DNA of 64,000 bases from Rhizopus sp. PT2906 (lineage: Eukaryota > Mucoromycota > Mucoromycetes > Mucorales > Rhizopodaceae): assembly GCA_025529335.1 (NCBI GenBank), contig JAMYHX010000149.1, forward strand, positions 20,131 to 84,130, in the 5' to 3' direction. The notes beneath the pieces were generated by a model that did no database searches, was not told the origin of the DNA, and saw only the letters and a list, made by a program, of their open reading frames with translations. The translations under genes and the position numbers were made by a program. Shown here in pieces: positions 23,852-34,283 of this stretch. The stretch's first letter is position 1; every line of letters starts with the position of its first letter.

Positions 23852-25142
23852 GCTTCACACGACAAGGGAATAAAATTAAAAAAAAGGGAAAAAGGAAGGC
23901 AGTAGAAGAATGGGCATTACTAAGAACTGTGTTTGAAATTTGAAAGTTTCTGTTGAACCCTGGTCCCCGCGCACAAGAAGATTACACGCTTCGATCAAAT
24001 TAATTTTGCATAAATCTTGTCCCTCGTATAGAAAAATTTCCCTTGCGCCCATGATGAATAATAGCATATGTGTATAATGCTGATTACTTAACAGTCTACA
24101 AGTGTTTGTTTCTATTTTCAATGCGAATAGAATCTCCCTGCTTTTAGTAAGAACGACAGAAAAGTTCATTGAACCAAGACTACTTTCTCTACTAAAGAGG
24201 GCCAATGATAACAAACTGTTCTCGTGTGGGTATTTAAGCCTAATGATACCCAAAAAATACATGTATATACAAAAGAAGGATAGAATGGCTTTTTGCTTTT
24301 TTAATCATATCCAGTGCAGTTTTCTTTAATATATTCTCATTGGTTATAAATTGTTCCCATATGTTGTTAACAAAGGAGTATCAATGAAAGTACGTATTCT
24401 CACCATATTCTCTAAGGATAACAGCAAGTGACTATCAAGTATGAAAGGGTGTTATTAATGCACAAGTCTTGCTTCATTAACAAATAAAAAGCTCACATTC
24501 TTTCTATAATTCAGTTGCAGCCATGCTTTATCGCTTTCAAAGTGATAGTTTACTACTTTAACTACTTTTTACCTTGCTTCTTGTCCATATTCTTCTTTCT
24601 ATACATGGCTTCGTGTCAACCTTAATGACGCTAACCTATCTCTTTCCTTGATGGTGTAACCATGATCAACCATATACATTTCACGCCTTTTTTTGAATTT
24701 ATCTTTTTCATCAAACCTACTATAGAAAATGCTTCCCTACCTTTCAAAAAGAAAATGCAAGTTAAATACTTATCCTCTCTTTACTACTTTCTTTATTATT
24801 TGTTTTATGGTAAATCACTGTGCTTATGTTTATAAACGTATCTGATGTCTTATCTGGGAAAGTACGAGAGATAGCTTCCCATGACATGAAGACGGATCAA
24901 TTTCTATTTATGGAAATAGACATGGATTCTTTGTTCTATTTCTCTCTTTTGCTTAAATATTCATTATACTTTTATCTGTATTTCTTTGTCCATTGAACAA
25001 GCAGCATTCAGTAAAGAGACGGATTCAAGTGTAAAGTAATATTTATTGAGTAAAATGAAGCTTGAAAAAATGATAAAAATAACTGTGGGACGCAGATCCT
25101 ATTTTCATGTGATCCACTCTATAATAAGAGAACAACAAAAAC
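23852..25142. other. Intergenic region
   Basis: About 1.3 kb, AT-rich, with only short uninformative open frames on both strands. No motifs, splice sites or repeats that I can support. It includes the Lon promoter at its left end. Confidence 0.4.
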
Positions 25143-25740
25143 TATAAAAAGGGGAAGAGAAAAATCCTTTTCCTTCTTTCTTGTTCTTTTTCTTGTTCTT
25201 TTGTTTTTATGATAAACACAAAGGTAAGCTCATTTTATATGACTTACTCAGCACAAGATATTGTTGGTTCTGTTATGGCTATCTATTATGTAGCTAGTCG
25301 TCTGGTATGGTTGATCTGTTGTAGGCCATTCTTCTGTTCTACACAAGTCATAAATGGTGCTTTGGTATTATTGCTAATTTGCTATGAAGGAAAGCTCGTT
25401 ATGTGAGGCATCCATGGCTCGACATCTTTTATATGTGGGTTGTATTGGCCTTGCAGCGTAAGCAAGTAACTTTATAGTAAAATTTGACAAGAATGCCTAG
25501 AGTATCATGACTAATTTGTTATGGTGAAAGCTCTCAATGCGAGATTAAAGGTGTAACATGCTGTATATGTGGACTTCCCTGTTCTTGCAGCGTAAGCAAG
25601 TAAACCGATGGCAAATTAGACATGATCTCCATTACTGTTTAACTCCATCCAAGAGCTAACCTATCCTATAGATTCAAACGCACAGTTGTTGACTCTTTTT
25701 TGATAGATTATTCTTTGGTTATGGCTACTTAAAAATAAAT
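25143..25740 (+). ncRNA. Putative non-coding transcript locus B (same plan as 12927-13700)
   Basis: TATAAAAAG at 25143-25151, a pyrimidine-rich stretch with TTCTTGTTC words (25165-25208), then a 28-base element at 25224-25251 beginning GTAAG and ending CTTACTCAG, with GTAAG/CTTAC able to pair. Locus A has the same arrangement. Downstream is a tandem duplication (copies about 25371-25469 and 25508-25603) whose copies end in the identical word TTGCAGCGTAAGCAAGTAA. AAATAAATAATAA lies near 25732. The longest frame is about 65 codons and has no recognisable feature. Confidence 0.3.
25371..25603. repeat. Imperfect tandem duplication, period about 137 bp
   Basis: The two copies share TAATTTG(C/T)TATG, GAAAGCTC, TATATGTGG and the identical 19-mer ending GTAAGCAAGTAA at similar spacing, with diverged sequence between. 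This indicates selection on, or more recent exchange of, the shared words. Confidence 0.7.
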
Positions 25741-26249
25741 AATAAGCATGTCTTTTTATTCCTCATTTGTTGAAACTTTTTCTATTTTAACCTTGATTTA
25801 TCTGAAAGTTAATAATGTCTTTTTTAACACTTTGCTTTCAAGTGTGCAAACACAATGTCTCACTAGCCTCATTTACACTGTTAACTAGATGCGTTTATAT
25901 TACTTGTACTTAGGCTGAATGTTGAGAAATATAAATACGCGCATCAACTGCGGTAAAAAGATAAAGATAGTTGGAACAGTAACATTTTGAAAGCAGCAAA
26001 AGAGCGACTGGATAATAAAATGATAGTTGCGATATTATTGTCTCTGTCATTATTACCAAAGTTATCAAGGAATAATAAAAATCAAAAGAAGAGGGGAAGG
26101 GAATGCTCTCACAGTGATTGCTTTATATCTCTCTTTCTTTATCTGCTGTTTGTCAATTTCTCCAACAAAAACAAAGATGTTGCTGTGGTCTTTTTATTGT
26201 TGTATTTCTGATATTTACAAGATACATTATTAAAGGGTTATTTTCCAGA

Positions 26250-26537
26250 TTAGAATCCCTTAATCATTAACCATTCCTTGATCTCATTGACATGATGTCC
26301 CTTGATTATGACATTTTGAGTGATTGGATTGACTTCAGCTACTGCTTCAGGGAAATCCTTTTTCAAATCGTTCACTAAGGCGTTAGCATCTCCCTTGATT
26401 CTACGCACAATTGTTGAGAGATTCGTTCTGCCATTCTTATATTCAGAATAAACAGGAAGACCCTTGCTGGACGTACGAGAGACAAAGTACGAAGGCGTGG
26501 AATAAAGTCTCTTTTGACAAAGGAATGTACGCAACAT
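26250..26537 (-). CDS. IMG2: Mitochondrial large-subunit ribosomal protein mL49 (Img2 family)
   Basis: Component of the mitochondrial 54S subunit. A single exon codes for 95 residues. An Arg/Ser N-terminus (MLRTFLCQKRLYST) is presequence-like, then YFVSRTSSKGLPVYSEYKNG, the Img2 core (VRRIKGDANALVNDL) and the C-terminal IIKGHHVNEIKEWLMIKGF, the family signature of a strand followed by a helix ending in W-L-x-x-K-G-F. The ATG at 26537 fits the presequence; an upstream in-frame ATG at 26678 would add a non-conserved extension. Divergent from the small gene at 26716 across 178 bp, a likely bidirectional promoter. Confidence 0.88.
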   Translation of the reverse strand: MLRTFLCQKRLYSTPSYFVSRTSSKGLPVYSEYKNGRTNLSTIVRRIKGDANALVNDLKKDFPEAVAEVNPITQNVIIKGHHVNEIKEWLMIKGF

Positions 26538-26715
26538 GAAGAGCTTGTAAATATATATTGTTAATAAAAGGGAAAATAGTATAATCGCTTCATGCAATGA
26601 TTTACCTAGATTATGTGTATTTAGTTTGTCAAAAAAAAAAAGAAGGGGGTGCTTCTTTACAAGGCAAAAAAAATTCATCTACAGTCCGAACGAGCTGAGT
26701 GGAAAAGCCACGCTT

Positions 26716-26984
26716 ATGAGGCATAACGCATTCAGGGGCTTTAGTAGAGCCATTTCAAGGTCGTATTCTTTGGTCAGTCCATTATTGTTCAATAGCTCAA
26801 ATAACCTTTTATCTATTGACTCTTACTTTGCAATGTTACAAAAGCTGCATCAATTTCTTCCATTATACAAAGCTTTAAGAAAGAGATACGTGTTCTTGTA
26901 AGTAAAAAAAAAAATCAATTGAATAATTCTTTAAGGACAATAAAGACAAGGTATCTTCTTGAAAGTATCATCAACGGGGCTTAA
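26716..26984 (+). CDS. Small basic protein of unknown function, possibly mitochondrial
   Basis: Two exons, 26716-26897 and 26936-26984, would give 76 residues from MRHNAFRGFSRAISRSYSLV to LLESIINGA. The intron is short (38 bp) with GTAAGT and TTTAAG borders. The N-terminus is rich in Arg and Ser with no acidic residue in the first 33 positions, as in mitochondrial presequences, and the rest is predicted helical (LQKLHQFLPLYKALRKRY). It is head-to-head with mL49, which supports a mitochondrial role weakly. I do not recognise the family. If the intron is not used, the frame ends at 26901. Confidence 0.45.
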
Positions 26985-27151
26985 TAGATATCCTTTGAAA
27001 ATCAATGATGTAGCTAATGTGTTTGGTTTAGCGGAGTAACATAATATAGAGGAAAAAGCCTGCTGTGACTCGGCAGTGACTTTTTTTTATAACCAAATTT
27101 TTTCCAGCAGCAGAAGATAAACCTTTCCTTTTGACATTTGATCGATTCAAC

Positions 27152-28226
27152 ATGCCTACGACTAGAAAAACAGCTGCTACAAAGAAAACAGAACAGAAGC
27201 CTGTTAAGTCAGAAGCAAAGAAATCTGCTGCTACTGTAAACAAAAAACAGGCAACCAAGGCACCTGCACAAAAGCCTGTAGCCAAAAAGCAAGCAAAGAA
27301 AGTGAATGCTAAACAATTAGAAAGCTCTGACGAAGAATCTGAGGAAGAACAAGAAATTGAACAAAAGCCCAAGCAAGAAGAAGCTGAACAAGAAAATGAT
27401 ACAGAAAATGATTCAGAAGAAGAAGAAGAATCAGAGGAAGAGGAGATGACTGAAGAACAGGAGGAAGCCTTGAGAAAGAAGATTTTGGGCGACTTGGCTA
27501 GTAGTGACGAAGGAGAAGATTCTTCTGATGATGAAGATTTGATTGGTAAAAATGAAGACGTAGTTGCATTGGATCAAAAGCAAATGGAAGATAGCATGAA
27601 AGAAACAAAAAAGACATTTGAAGAGAAGAAGGACAAGACAAAGAAGGTAAAAGAGGTTTGAAAAGTTTTTTGAAATGCTTTACTCATAGCATGTCTTTAG
27701 AAGGTGGATACATCAAAACGAGGTGTTGTCTTTTTAGGCCGTATTCCTCATGGTTTCTATGAACATCAAATGCAGAAATACTTCCAGCAATTCGGCAAAG
27801 TGACTAGACTTCGTCTTTCACGTAATAGAAAGACAGGTGCTTCAAGACATTATGGTTTTATCGAATTTCAAGAACCAGAAGTGGCTGAGATTGTAGCAGA
27901 GACCATGAACAACTATCTCCTGTTTGGACATCTTTTACAATGTAAAGTGGTTCCATCTGAAAATATCCACGAAAAGTTATTCAAGGGCGCCAACAAAAGA
28001 TTCAAGATTAGTAACTTTCGTGGTAAGAACCGTAATCGACAGAATAAAAAGAGAAGCGGTGAAGAACTTCAGGCACAGCATAATAAACTTAGAAAGAATG
28101 AAAAGCGTTTACGTAAAACCTTAAAGACAGCAGGAATAGACTATGATTTCCCTGGCTACGTAAGTTGAAATCATTGACATATGTTTAATGTGTCGTTAAC
28201 ATCTCCTTTAGACCACTGAAGTTTAA
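27152..28226 (+). CDS. NOP15: Nucleolar RRM protein, Nop15/NIFK-like (60S ribosome biogenesis)
   Basis: Pre-60S assembly factor binding pre-rRNA through one RRM (family knowledge). Exons 27152-27646, 27701-28159 and 28212-28226 give 322 residues. The first ~165 residues are a Lys/Ala basic stretch followed by a long Glu/Ser/Asp acidic stretch, typical of nucleolar proteins. The RRM starts at GVVFLGRIPHGFYEHQMQKY (RNP2-like) with RHYGFIEFQEPEVAEIVAET (RNP1-like), then the basic C-terminal helix (NRQNKKRSGEELQAQHNKLR). The last exon codes only TTEV and the stop. The start chosen at 27152 is the first ATG. Confidence 0.9.
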
Positions 28227-28716
28227 AAGAAAGATTCATTTGATTGACATATAATTAATAAAGAAAGCATCTATGATTATAGCATTTATAGACACACGTT
28301 CGGTTACTCATTATTCAGAAAGGAAGTAGGGGTCTAGACAACTATTAAGATTGCATAATTATTTATTTCAATATTATCGTCTCCTTTAGCTGAGATTCAA
28401 ACTAGAACCTGGGGAAAGGAGGAGGGGCAAAGGGGTGCTCATCAATAAAAATGCCGCAAACTGGTGAATGTAAATCAGAGCATGCGATTTTACATTTCAC
28501 AAATATTAAGTAAATGCTACGCAAAACGTCAAATATTATAAGGATACGGTCGTTATTCCAATTATCCGGTTTGCGTTATTTATATAGCAGCAGATCAGGC
28601 TTTATTATTCTTTAGAATCTCCTTAAACAGCCACGTCAATAACAATCAAAATATACAGAAAGATAAATAGTTTATTAAGTACAATCACACACACACACAT
28701 ACACACATTTTCAAAA
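28227..28716. other. Convergent spacer, Nop15-like / bZIP
   Basis: 490 bp of AT-rich sequence with AATAAA-like signals near 28256 and a (CA)n microsatellite at about 28685-28707. No gene seen. Confidence 0.5.
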
Positions 28717-29184
28717 TTAAACATTGAATTCCGCCAACTTGGATTCATCGTCATTTTCATGACGAAGATACTGCTTTAGCATCTTTTGAGCAATCATTCG
28801 TCCTCGAAATTTGTCGAGTGTGATCTTTAGCTGCCTATTCTCTTTATGTAAAATGTTGACCTGATGTAAAAGTAGTTCGTTTTCTTTGGTCAGCCTGTGC
28901 ACTGTCACTCTCATCTCATTGTATTGCCTATTCTTTTTGGCTCTGTATTTAGCTGATGCTGTCTTGTTTCGCAATCTTCTTTCACGAAGAGTAACATCTG
29001 GCATCGAATCGAACAATAGAGGAGGTAAAGACTTGTTGGTCGTTTCCGAAAAGTAGTCTGATCCGCTACCAGATTGTGATAAGGAACTTGGTGATAGACT
29101 AGGCGCGTCGTCAAGGCATGTTAAAGGTGTATCATTAGAAGTTAAAGTGGAGATGGCCATAGGCTTCCAGTTTTCCGCAGACAT
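28717..29184 (-). CDS. bZIP transcription factor (Gcn4/Cys3-like basic region)
   Basis: Nuclear DNA-binding regulator, 155 residues, one exon. A Ser/Thr-rich N-terminal ~60 residues is followed by the basic region RRLRNKTASAKYRAKKNRQY, which fits the bZIP signature N-x7-R with the invariant Asn and Arg, and then a leucine zipper (HRLTKENELLLHQVNILHKE and following heptads). The short length and KYRAKKN basic region resemble the sulfur/amino-acid regulators (Cys3/MetR, Gcn4), but the target pathway cannot be inferred. A long pyrimidine-rich leader on the reverse strand (29200-29260) precedes the ATG. Confidence 0.9.
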   Translation of the reverse strand: MSAENWKPMAISTLTSNDTPLTCLDDAPSLSPSSLSQSGSGSDYFSETTNKSLPPLLFDSMPDVTLRERRLRNKTASAKYRAKKNRQYNEMRVTVHRLTKENELLLHQVNILHKENRQLKITLDKFRGRMIAQKMLKQYLRHENDDESKLAEFNV

Positions 29185-31605
29185 AAAGTTTATATTTAAA
29201 AACCAGAAAGAGAGAGTGAGAGAAAAAGAGAGATGTAAATAGAAAAAAAAGAAAGCATTAAAGCACGATATATATTCAAACCGACTTCAGAGTGACATCC
29301 CACGCCATATTCCTTTTTTATACACTATGTCTTAAAAAATCGCTCTGGGCGCTGTTATATAGATCAATTGCCAATGGTACCAAAAGGGCAAAAGAGATAA
29401 CGTTGATTTCCTCTCTTAACCCGGCGCGCTCGAACATTATAGAACTCGGTTGTAAATGTTTTTCTTCTTTCCTTATTTTTAACTCCTTTCACCACACCAT
29501 ATCGATGCTTACTTTAAAGTGTTTTCTCTTTATTCTTCTCCCCCCTTCTCCTCCTTTTTCTACAATGTAAAATAACTCATTTGATAAGCGAGCCTTTCGT
29601 ATACATATATATATTTATATATATATATATATATATATATTTAAGAGTAAGAAGCATCGGCAAGTGAAAAGAGACGCCATTTCTGTAACATCTTGTAATG
29701 ACCGACAAAAATAAGGAGACCCATAGTTTATAATAATATTATAATGTTAATCCTTTGTAAATAAACAATAGACAGGCTCATTTATATTTCATACACACGC
29801 TTGCGTAGGAAAGGGAAATAACATGACTGAGCATGTACAATAACCTTGATACTGAGCAAAAATGTTTGATTCAAGAAATAAAACAAAGAGTTGTTTACTA
29901 TAAAACTGCATTGCACTGACCAGCCTTTATCGTTCATCAGATATTGTGTTATCTCTTTTGACTCCCCATTCTTATAGATAATTTATGACCCCCCTTCCCT
30001 TTTACTTGTCTACTTTTTTTTATATGATAAGAGGACCATTTTATCCATTGTAACTCTAACAATTCAATATGTATTACAAACATTTGCACATCTGCACCTG
30101 TCATGCTTTGTTTGTGCTATGATGTGCCACTACTAGCTGGTCTAAAGAATATTAGCCCATTGATAGTCATATTCCTTACATTAGTTTCGTTTCGCGTAGT
30201 TGAGGAGAAAAAACTATCAAACGATGCTCAGGTGCACACTTTTTTTTTTTCTGATAGATACCACTTTCAAATATATATAATAAGCTAAAGATCATATGTT
30301 CCTATGACTGTGCTTTAACTAGAAGCAAATATAACACAATGCAAAAGTGGTAAGATAATATGTATGCTTAAAGGGCATGAGACTAAAGTTACTAGCATGC
30401 AGCGTATGATAAAAGGAATGTTTATGTCCGATTCAAGCATAAAAGCATTTCTGTCAAACAAGAACATAAATATAAAATTTTATACATCACGTACAAACGC
30501 ATATCAATACGTGTAAGCAGAATCATTATATTCTATATTTTGTAGCAATCATGTATAAATTATTCTTAAAACATTATTCGTACTACTTAGATAAGACAAA
30601 AAAGACTAGGCCATCTTCTTCTATTTCCTTCTTTTCTTCATTTCATTTACACAGCATATGCATTGCTTCTATCCAAGCTAAAAAGAAGAAGATATGCATG
30701 AAACCCTTTTCATGGTAACCATGTGGCCCTCTTTTCTTCTTGTTTATATGTAAAATAAGGACATACAATGTAAAAAGGCATAGACCATCTCTGATCAATA
30801 AGCGGTAAAATTCTTCTAGTTAATATCAGCTGTCGTACAATGCGGTTGATACATCCTTTTTGGAAAAGCTCAAACAACATGGCAACAAAAATGACGTTTT
30901 GATTTAAGAAAAAACCAACAGTTCAATACATGTTGCAGTTAAAATGGAATAATTATATGACTTGATTCTAATGGGGGGGAGTGCCTCGATCCATTAAAAG
31001 AAAAAAGAGAGATGAAGAATAAAAGGCAACTAACCGGAAATAGCCTAAAACGGTCCATTTTCCATTTTAAAGCTTGACAGATGAATAGTGGCAAAAAAGT
31101 ATTAGACCACTTCTTGTACCACATCTTATTTAATGATTCTATTGTTAAATGGGGGTCATTAACACAACCTTTACAGACTATTGGTTGTGAATACTAGGTG
31201 AATATTAAAAAAAATTGAAATAAACAAAAAGTCAAAAAGACGTGGAAACCAGAATGGTTAATTTTACGGATGACTTCTTTTCCAGGATGGAATGGAATAA
31301 TGAATTCGTTTCTCTTTTTGTCATACACACACGTTTGCCGATCTAGTACCAAAATTCTGTCATGTAATAAACTCTAAATGATATGCATTGAAAGATAGAA
31401 TGGGCAAGCTATTGGCTAGCACGCTTTAAACACATGAGTGCTGAGATCTTTCAGTTATTATTTTGTACGCCTTGATCGTTTTCACTCTAAAAGACTTGCT
31501 TATATAATCTTACTATAATTGATTTGCCATCTTCAATTTTTTCTTTTCTTTCCCTTTCTTCATTCCTTCCCCCTTTCTCTCTTCCCTTGTTTTCTTGTAC
31601 AATTT
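29185..31605. other. Long intergenic region
   Basis: About 2.4 kb without a supported gene. It contains an (AT)n tract at about 29601-29641, a 19-mer at 30026-30044 that recurs exactly at 35628-35646, and pyrimidine-rich sequence just before the F-box gene (31530-31595). Several open frames of 60-90 codons have no coding character. Confidence 0.5.
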
Positions 31606-32421
31606 ATGGAAAGAGTGTTGCAGCTGGAACAGCTGCCAGTTGATATTCTCATCCAAATCTTTAACTATCTTGATCAACCTTCACGCTTACAAATCTGCTT
31701 AGTTTCAAAATTCATGCTGAAGACCTGTATCTGTATCATGTGGTATGTGCCAAAGTGTACAACAGCATTCGCATTAAATGCATTAATGGCAACAATAAAT
31801 AATGGCAGTAATAACCTTTATCCTTATTCTTCATATATGTCAGGCCTCAACTTATCCTTTGATCAAGCAGTCCATATTGACGTTTGCTGTAACACCATCT
31901 TGTCATTAAGAACACTATGGATAGAGAATGTGGAATCGTTATCACCTACTTTTCTGAACCAGATCGCGCGGGATATTGCTGAACTTGGTCTCTCCAGATG
32001 CTCCAAAGAGACTATTAATAGTATTTCTGTTATTTTGGCCCGATATAAACAACGATCGAAGCTTGAACAGATCGACATCTATGATTGTTACATGTCTGAT
32101 CAGATGGTTCATCAAATGGTGGTATCAACGCCTATGCTAAAGCGCTTCAACTACTGTCGATCAGGATTCTTGTCCGATAGCTCGATTTTTGCTATTGTTG
32201 AACACTGTCAGCTGATTGAGTCCCTTATAATGACGTTGCCAAGGCACATTGTACAAGCTAATACCGTGACCTTTGCCGCTCTGGAAGTGCTTGCTCAATT
32301 GCCAAGATTAAAGATATTTGTGTGTAGAGGACAAGTTAGGATCGCGACAAAACAAAACGAGGAATGGATGTATAAACATTGCCCGTCACTAATACACTGC
32401 GATTTTTCATTTGATACATGA
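31606..32421 (+). CDS. F-box protein
   Basis: Probable substrate receptor of an SCF ubiquitin ligase. One exon of 271 residues. The F-box is at the N-terminus: LEQLPVDILIQIFNYLDQPS then LQICLVSKF. The remaining ~220 residues have leucine-rich-repeat-like spacing (LNQIARDIAELGLSRC, IDIYDCYMSDQMVHQM, LKRFNYCRSGFLSDSSIFAI), so an LRR-type F-box protein is likely. The start at 31606 is the first ATG of the frame. The upstream part of the frame is a pyrimidine-rich leader. Confidence 0.8.
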   Translation: MERVLQLEQLPVDILIQIFNYLDQPSRLQICLVSKFMLKTCICIMWYVPKCTTAFALNALMATINNGSNNLYPYSSYMSGLNLSFDQAVHIDVCCNTILSLRTLWIENVESLSPTFLNQIARDIAELGLSRCSKETINSISVILARYKQRSKLEQIDIYDCYMSDQMVHQMVVSTPMLKRFNYCRSGFLSDSSIFAIVEHCQLIESLIMTLPRHIVQANTVTFAALEVLAQLPRLKIFVCRGQVRIATKQNEEWMYKHCPSLIHCDFSFDT

Positions 32422-32731
32422 TACAAACATCTAATATTAGAATTACACATGTATGATAATAGACAAACAGAGATAGACATAGCAAAAGATGAAGTATAAA
32501 ACAGAAATAAACCACTTCTATTCTTTATTCAATGTACATCTAATAAATGAAGCTAATATGATGAATACTAAAGACACCAAGACACAAAAAAAAGAGGGAG
32601 GGGGTGCAAACGCGCATTGACCCAAGACGTAGCATGAAAAGTGTAGTGTTTATGAGATCTTATTGGCGGTTACCCCATATGTTGTGATCATCAAAAATCT
32701 CATCTACAATTTTCTCTCACACACTATCAAG

Positions 32732-33037
32732 TATATAAATACACGGCCCCTTCCTTTCTTCCTCTCTTTTTTCCTTCTGCCTCTCTTCTTTTATCTTTCT
32801 TATTTTCTTATCCTTTCCTCCATATTTCCTTTATTCTATTTTGGGATACATATCTTAATTCTCTTCTCAGATTGGGTCAACGCTTCGTACTCATCATATA
32901 CCTTCTTTTGTATTCTCGGGCATGAGTCGAGACCTTATTGAAGCAAACAATAAATGTATGCTTTCATCCATTCGACCACCATATAAACAACCTTGAGTTT
33001 CTTTTTTCCAGCGGTAAAAGAATCTTTTTGGAAATAG
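32732..33037 (+). other. Candidate short spliced transcript with a 19-codon frame
   Basis: TATATAAA at 32732-32739 is followed by a ~120-bp pyrimidine-rich leader. An ATG at 32922 opens a frame that, after removal of a 56-bp intron (32956-33011, GTATGC...TTCCAG), encodes 19 residues beginning MSRDLIEANNK and ends at TAG 33035-33037. Promoter, leader and intron all look genuine. The peptide is too short to judge by sequence alone, so this may be a non-coding RNA or a gene whose structure I have misread. Confidence 0.3.
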
Positions 33038-34283
33038 TTGGCTCATTTAGTTAGTACAATGCTGTATGAAACCAAAGTTTTTCTCCGCAAAACAAGAGTT
33101 TTTGTTCCTTTTGGTTACTAAAGTACCAAACAAGAATAAGACGGACAAAATACATGAAAAGATGAAAAGAAAGACAAGAGTTGTAAAAAGTATAGTGCTA
33201 TAAGATTCTATGCTTTGCTTCCCTTTTTTTTTTTGCTTGTTTTGAGAATGCAAGTCTCAAGAGTAACATGAGTTGATAAGATTTAACCAATTATCACAAT
33301 TCCTATTGTAACTCGTTGTGTTAGTAACACTGAACCTTATTTCTGCAATTTTTTTTTTTCTCTTTTGCCCCTCTTTTCAAATAAAAAAAAAAAACTTTAC
33401 TGTATAAACAAGGAAAATCATTCTAAATGGAAAAGATCTTATCACCATGACAATGGTTAATACTTTCTTTATCAAAGCTTGGATCAACACTAGGTTTAGA
33501 CTGTGTAACATACAGATGATATGCTATATCCATGTTTGGTTGATAATCATTTCGATTACGATTGGCTAGTTGTCTTATGAATAGATTAATTTAATTCCAG
33601 ACCCAATCATTTTCAAACTAGTTCACTTGGCGTTCCCCACTCTCTTCTGCTTTAAAGATTGTGTGAGTCACTTTATCGATGGAAGAAAAAGGAAATAGTT
33701 GCACAAACAACCATATGGTTTAGGATAATAAGGAAGAGGAGACAGAATTAGCTGAGCGAATATGAGTAAGTATGTGTGTACTCTACGTTCGCTTGGGATA
33801 AAAAGTTTATGGATTCACATGACAGGAAAGGTTTCTCGATTTTTATATATAAATAATATATATACTTTAGACTGTACAAGTATCTGTCATGGCAGCCGTA
33901 GTCATAGTGACAGAAGTCATGATATATAAATATTTTTTATATAAATATACACAACATAGTTGTATTATAAAAAAAATTGTGCCTCGAATCGTATTTATTT
34001 GGGCTTTTTGTTACCCTTGTTTTTTTTCATTTTCAGGTGTGTATCAGCGGTATTTAAATCTGTGGTATTACTCACTCTTGCACAAAACTCAACCCAAACA
34101 AAAAATATAAGTAGTGAACCTTATATTTATAGCCTTTCTTTCTCTTTTTTCTGTCTCTTTCTTCTTTATAACCATTGATAAATTCACTTGTTAGGTTTAT
34201 TTACCTTTCAATAATCTAACGCTTTTATCTTCTTTAAACTCTCTACTACTCTTCCTCTCTCTCTCTCTCTGTCTCCGCGTTTG
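33038..34283. promoter_or_regulatory. Upstream region of the GATA factor
   Basis: About 1.25 kb, very AT-rich. It contains C/T-rich leader sequence directly before the GATA gene (34220-34280, ending in a (CT)n tract) and tatata clusters at 33840-33870. No gene supported. Confidence 0.4.

Noticed and set aside
23876..24262. 128-codon minus-strand frame upstream of Lon
   Set aside because: Low-complexity ends, no splice or promoter context and no recognisable domain.
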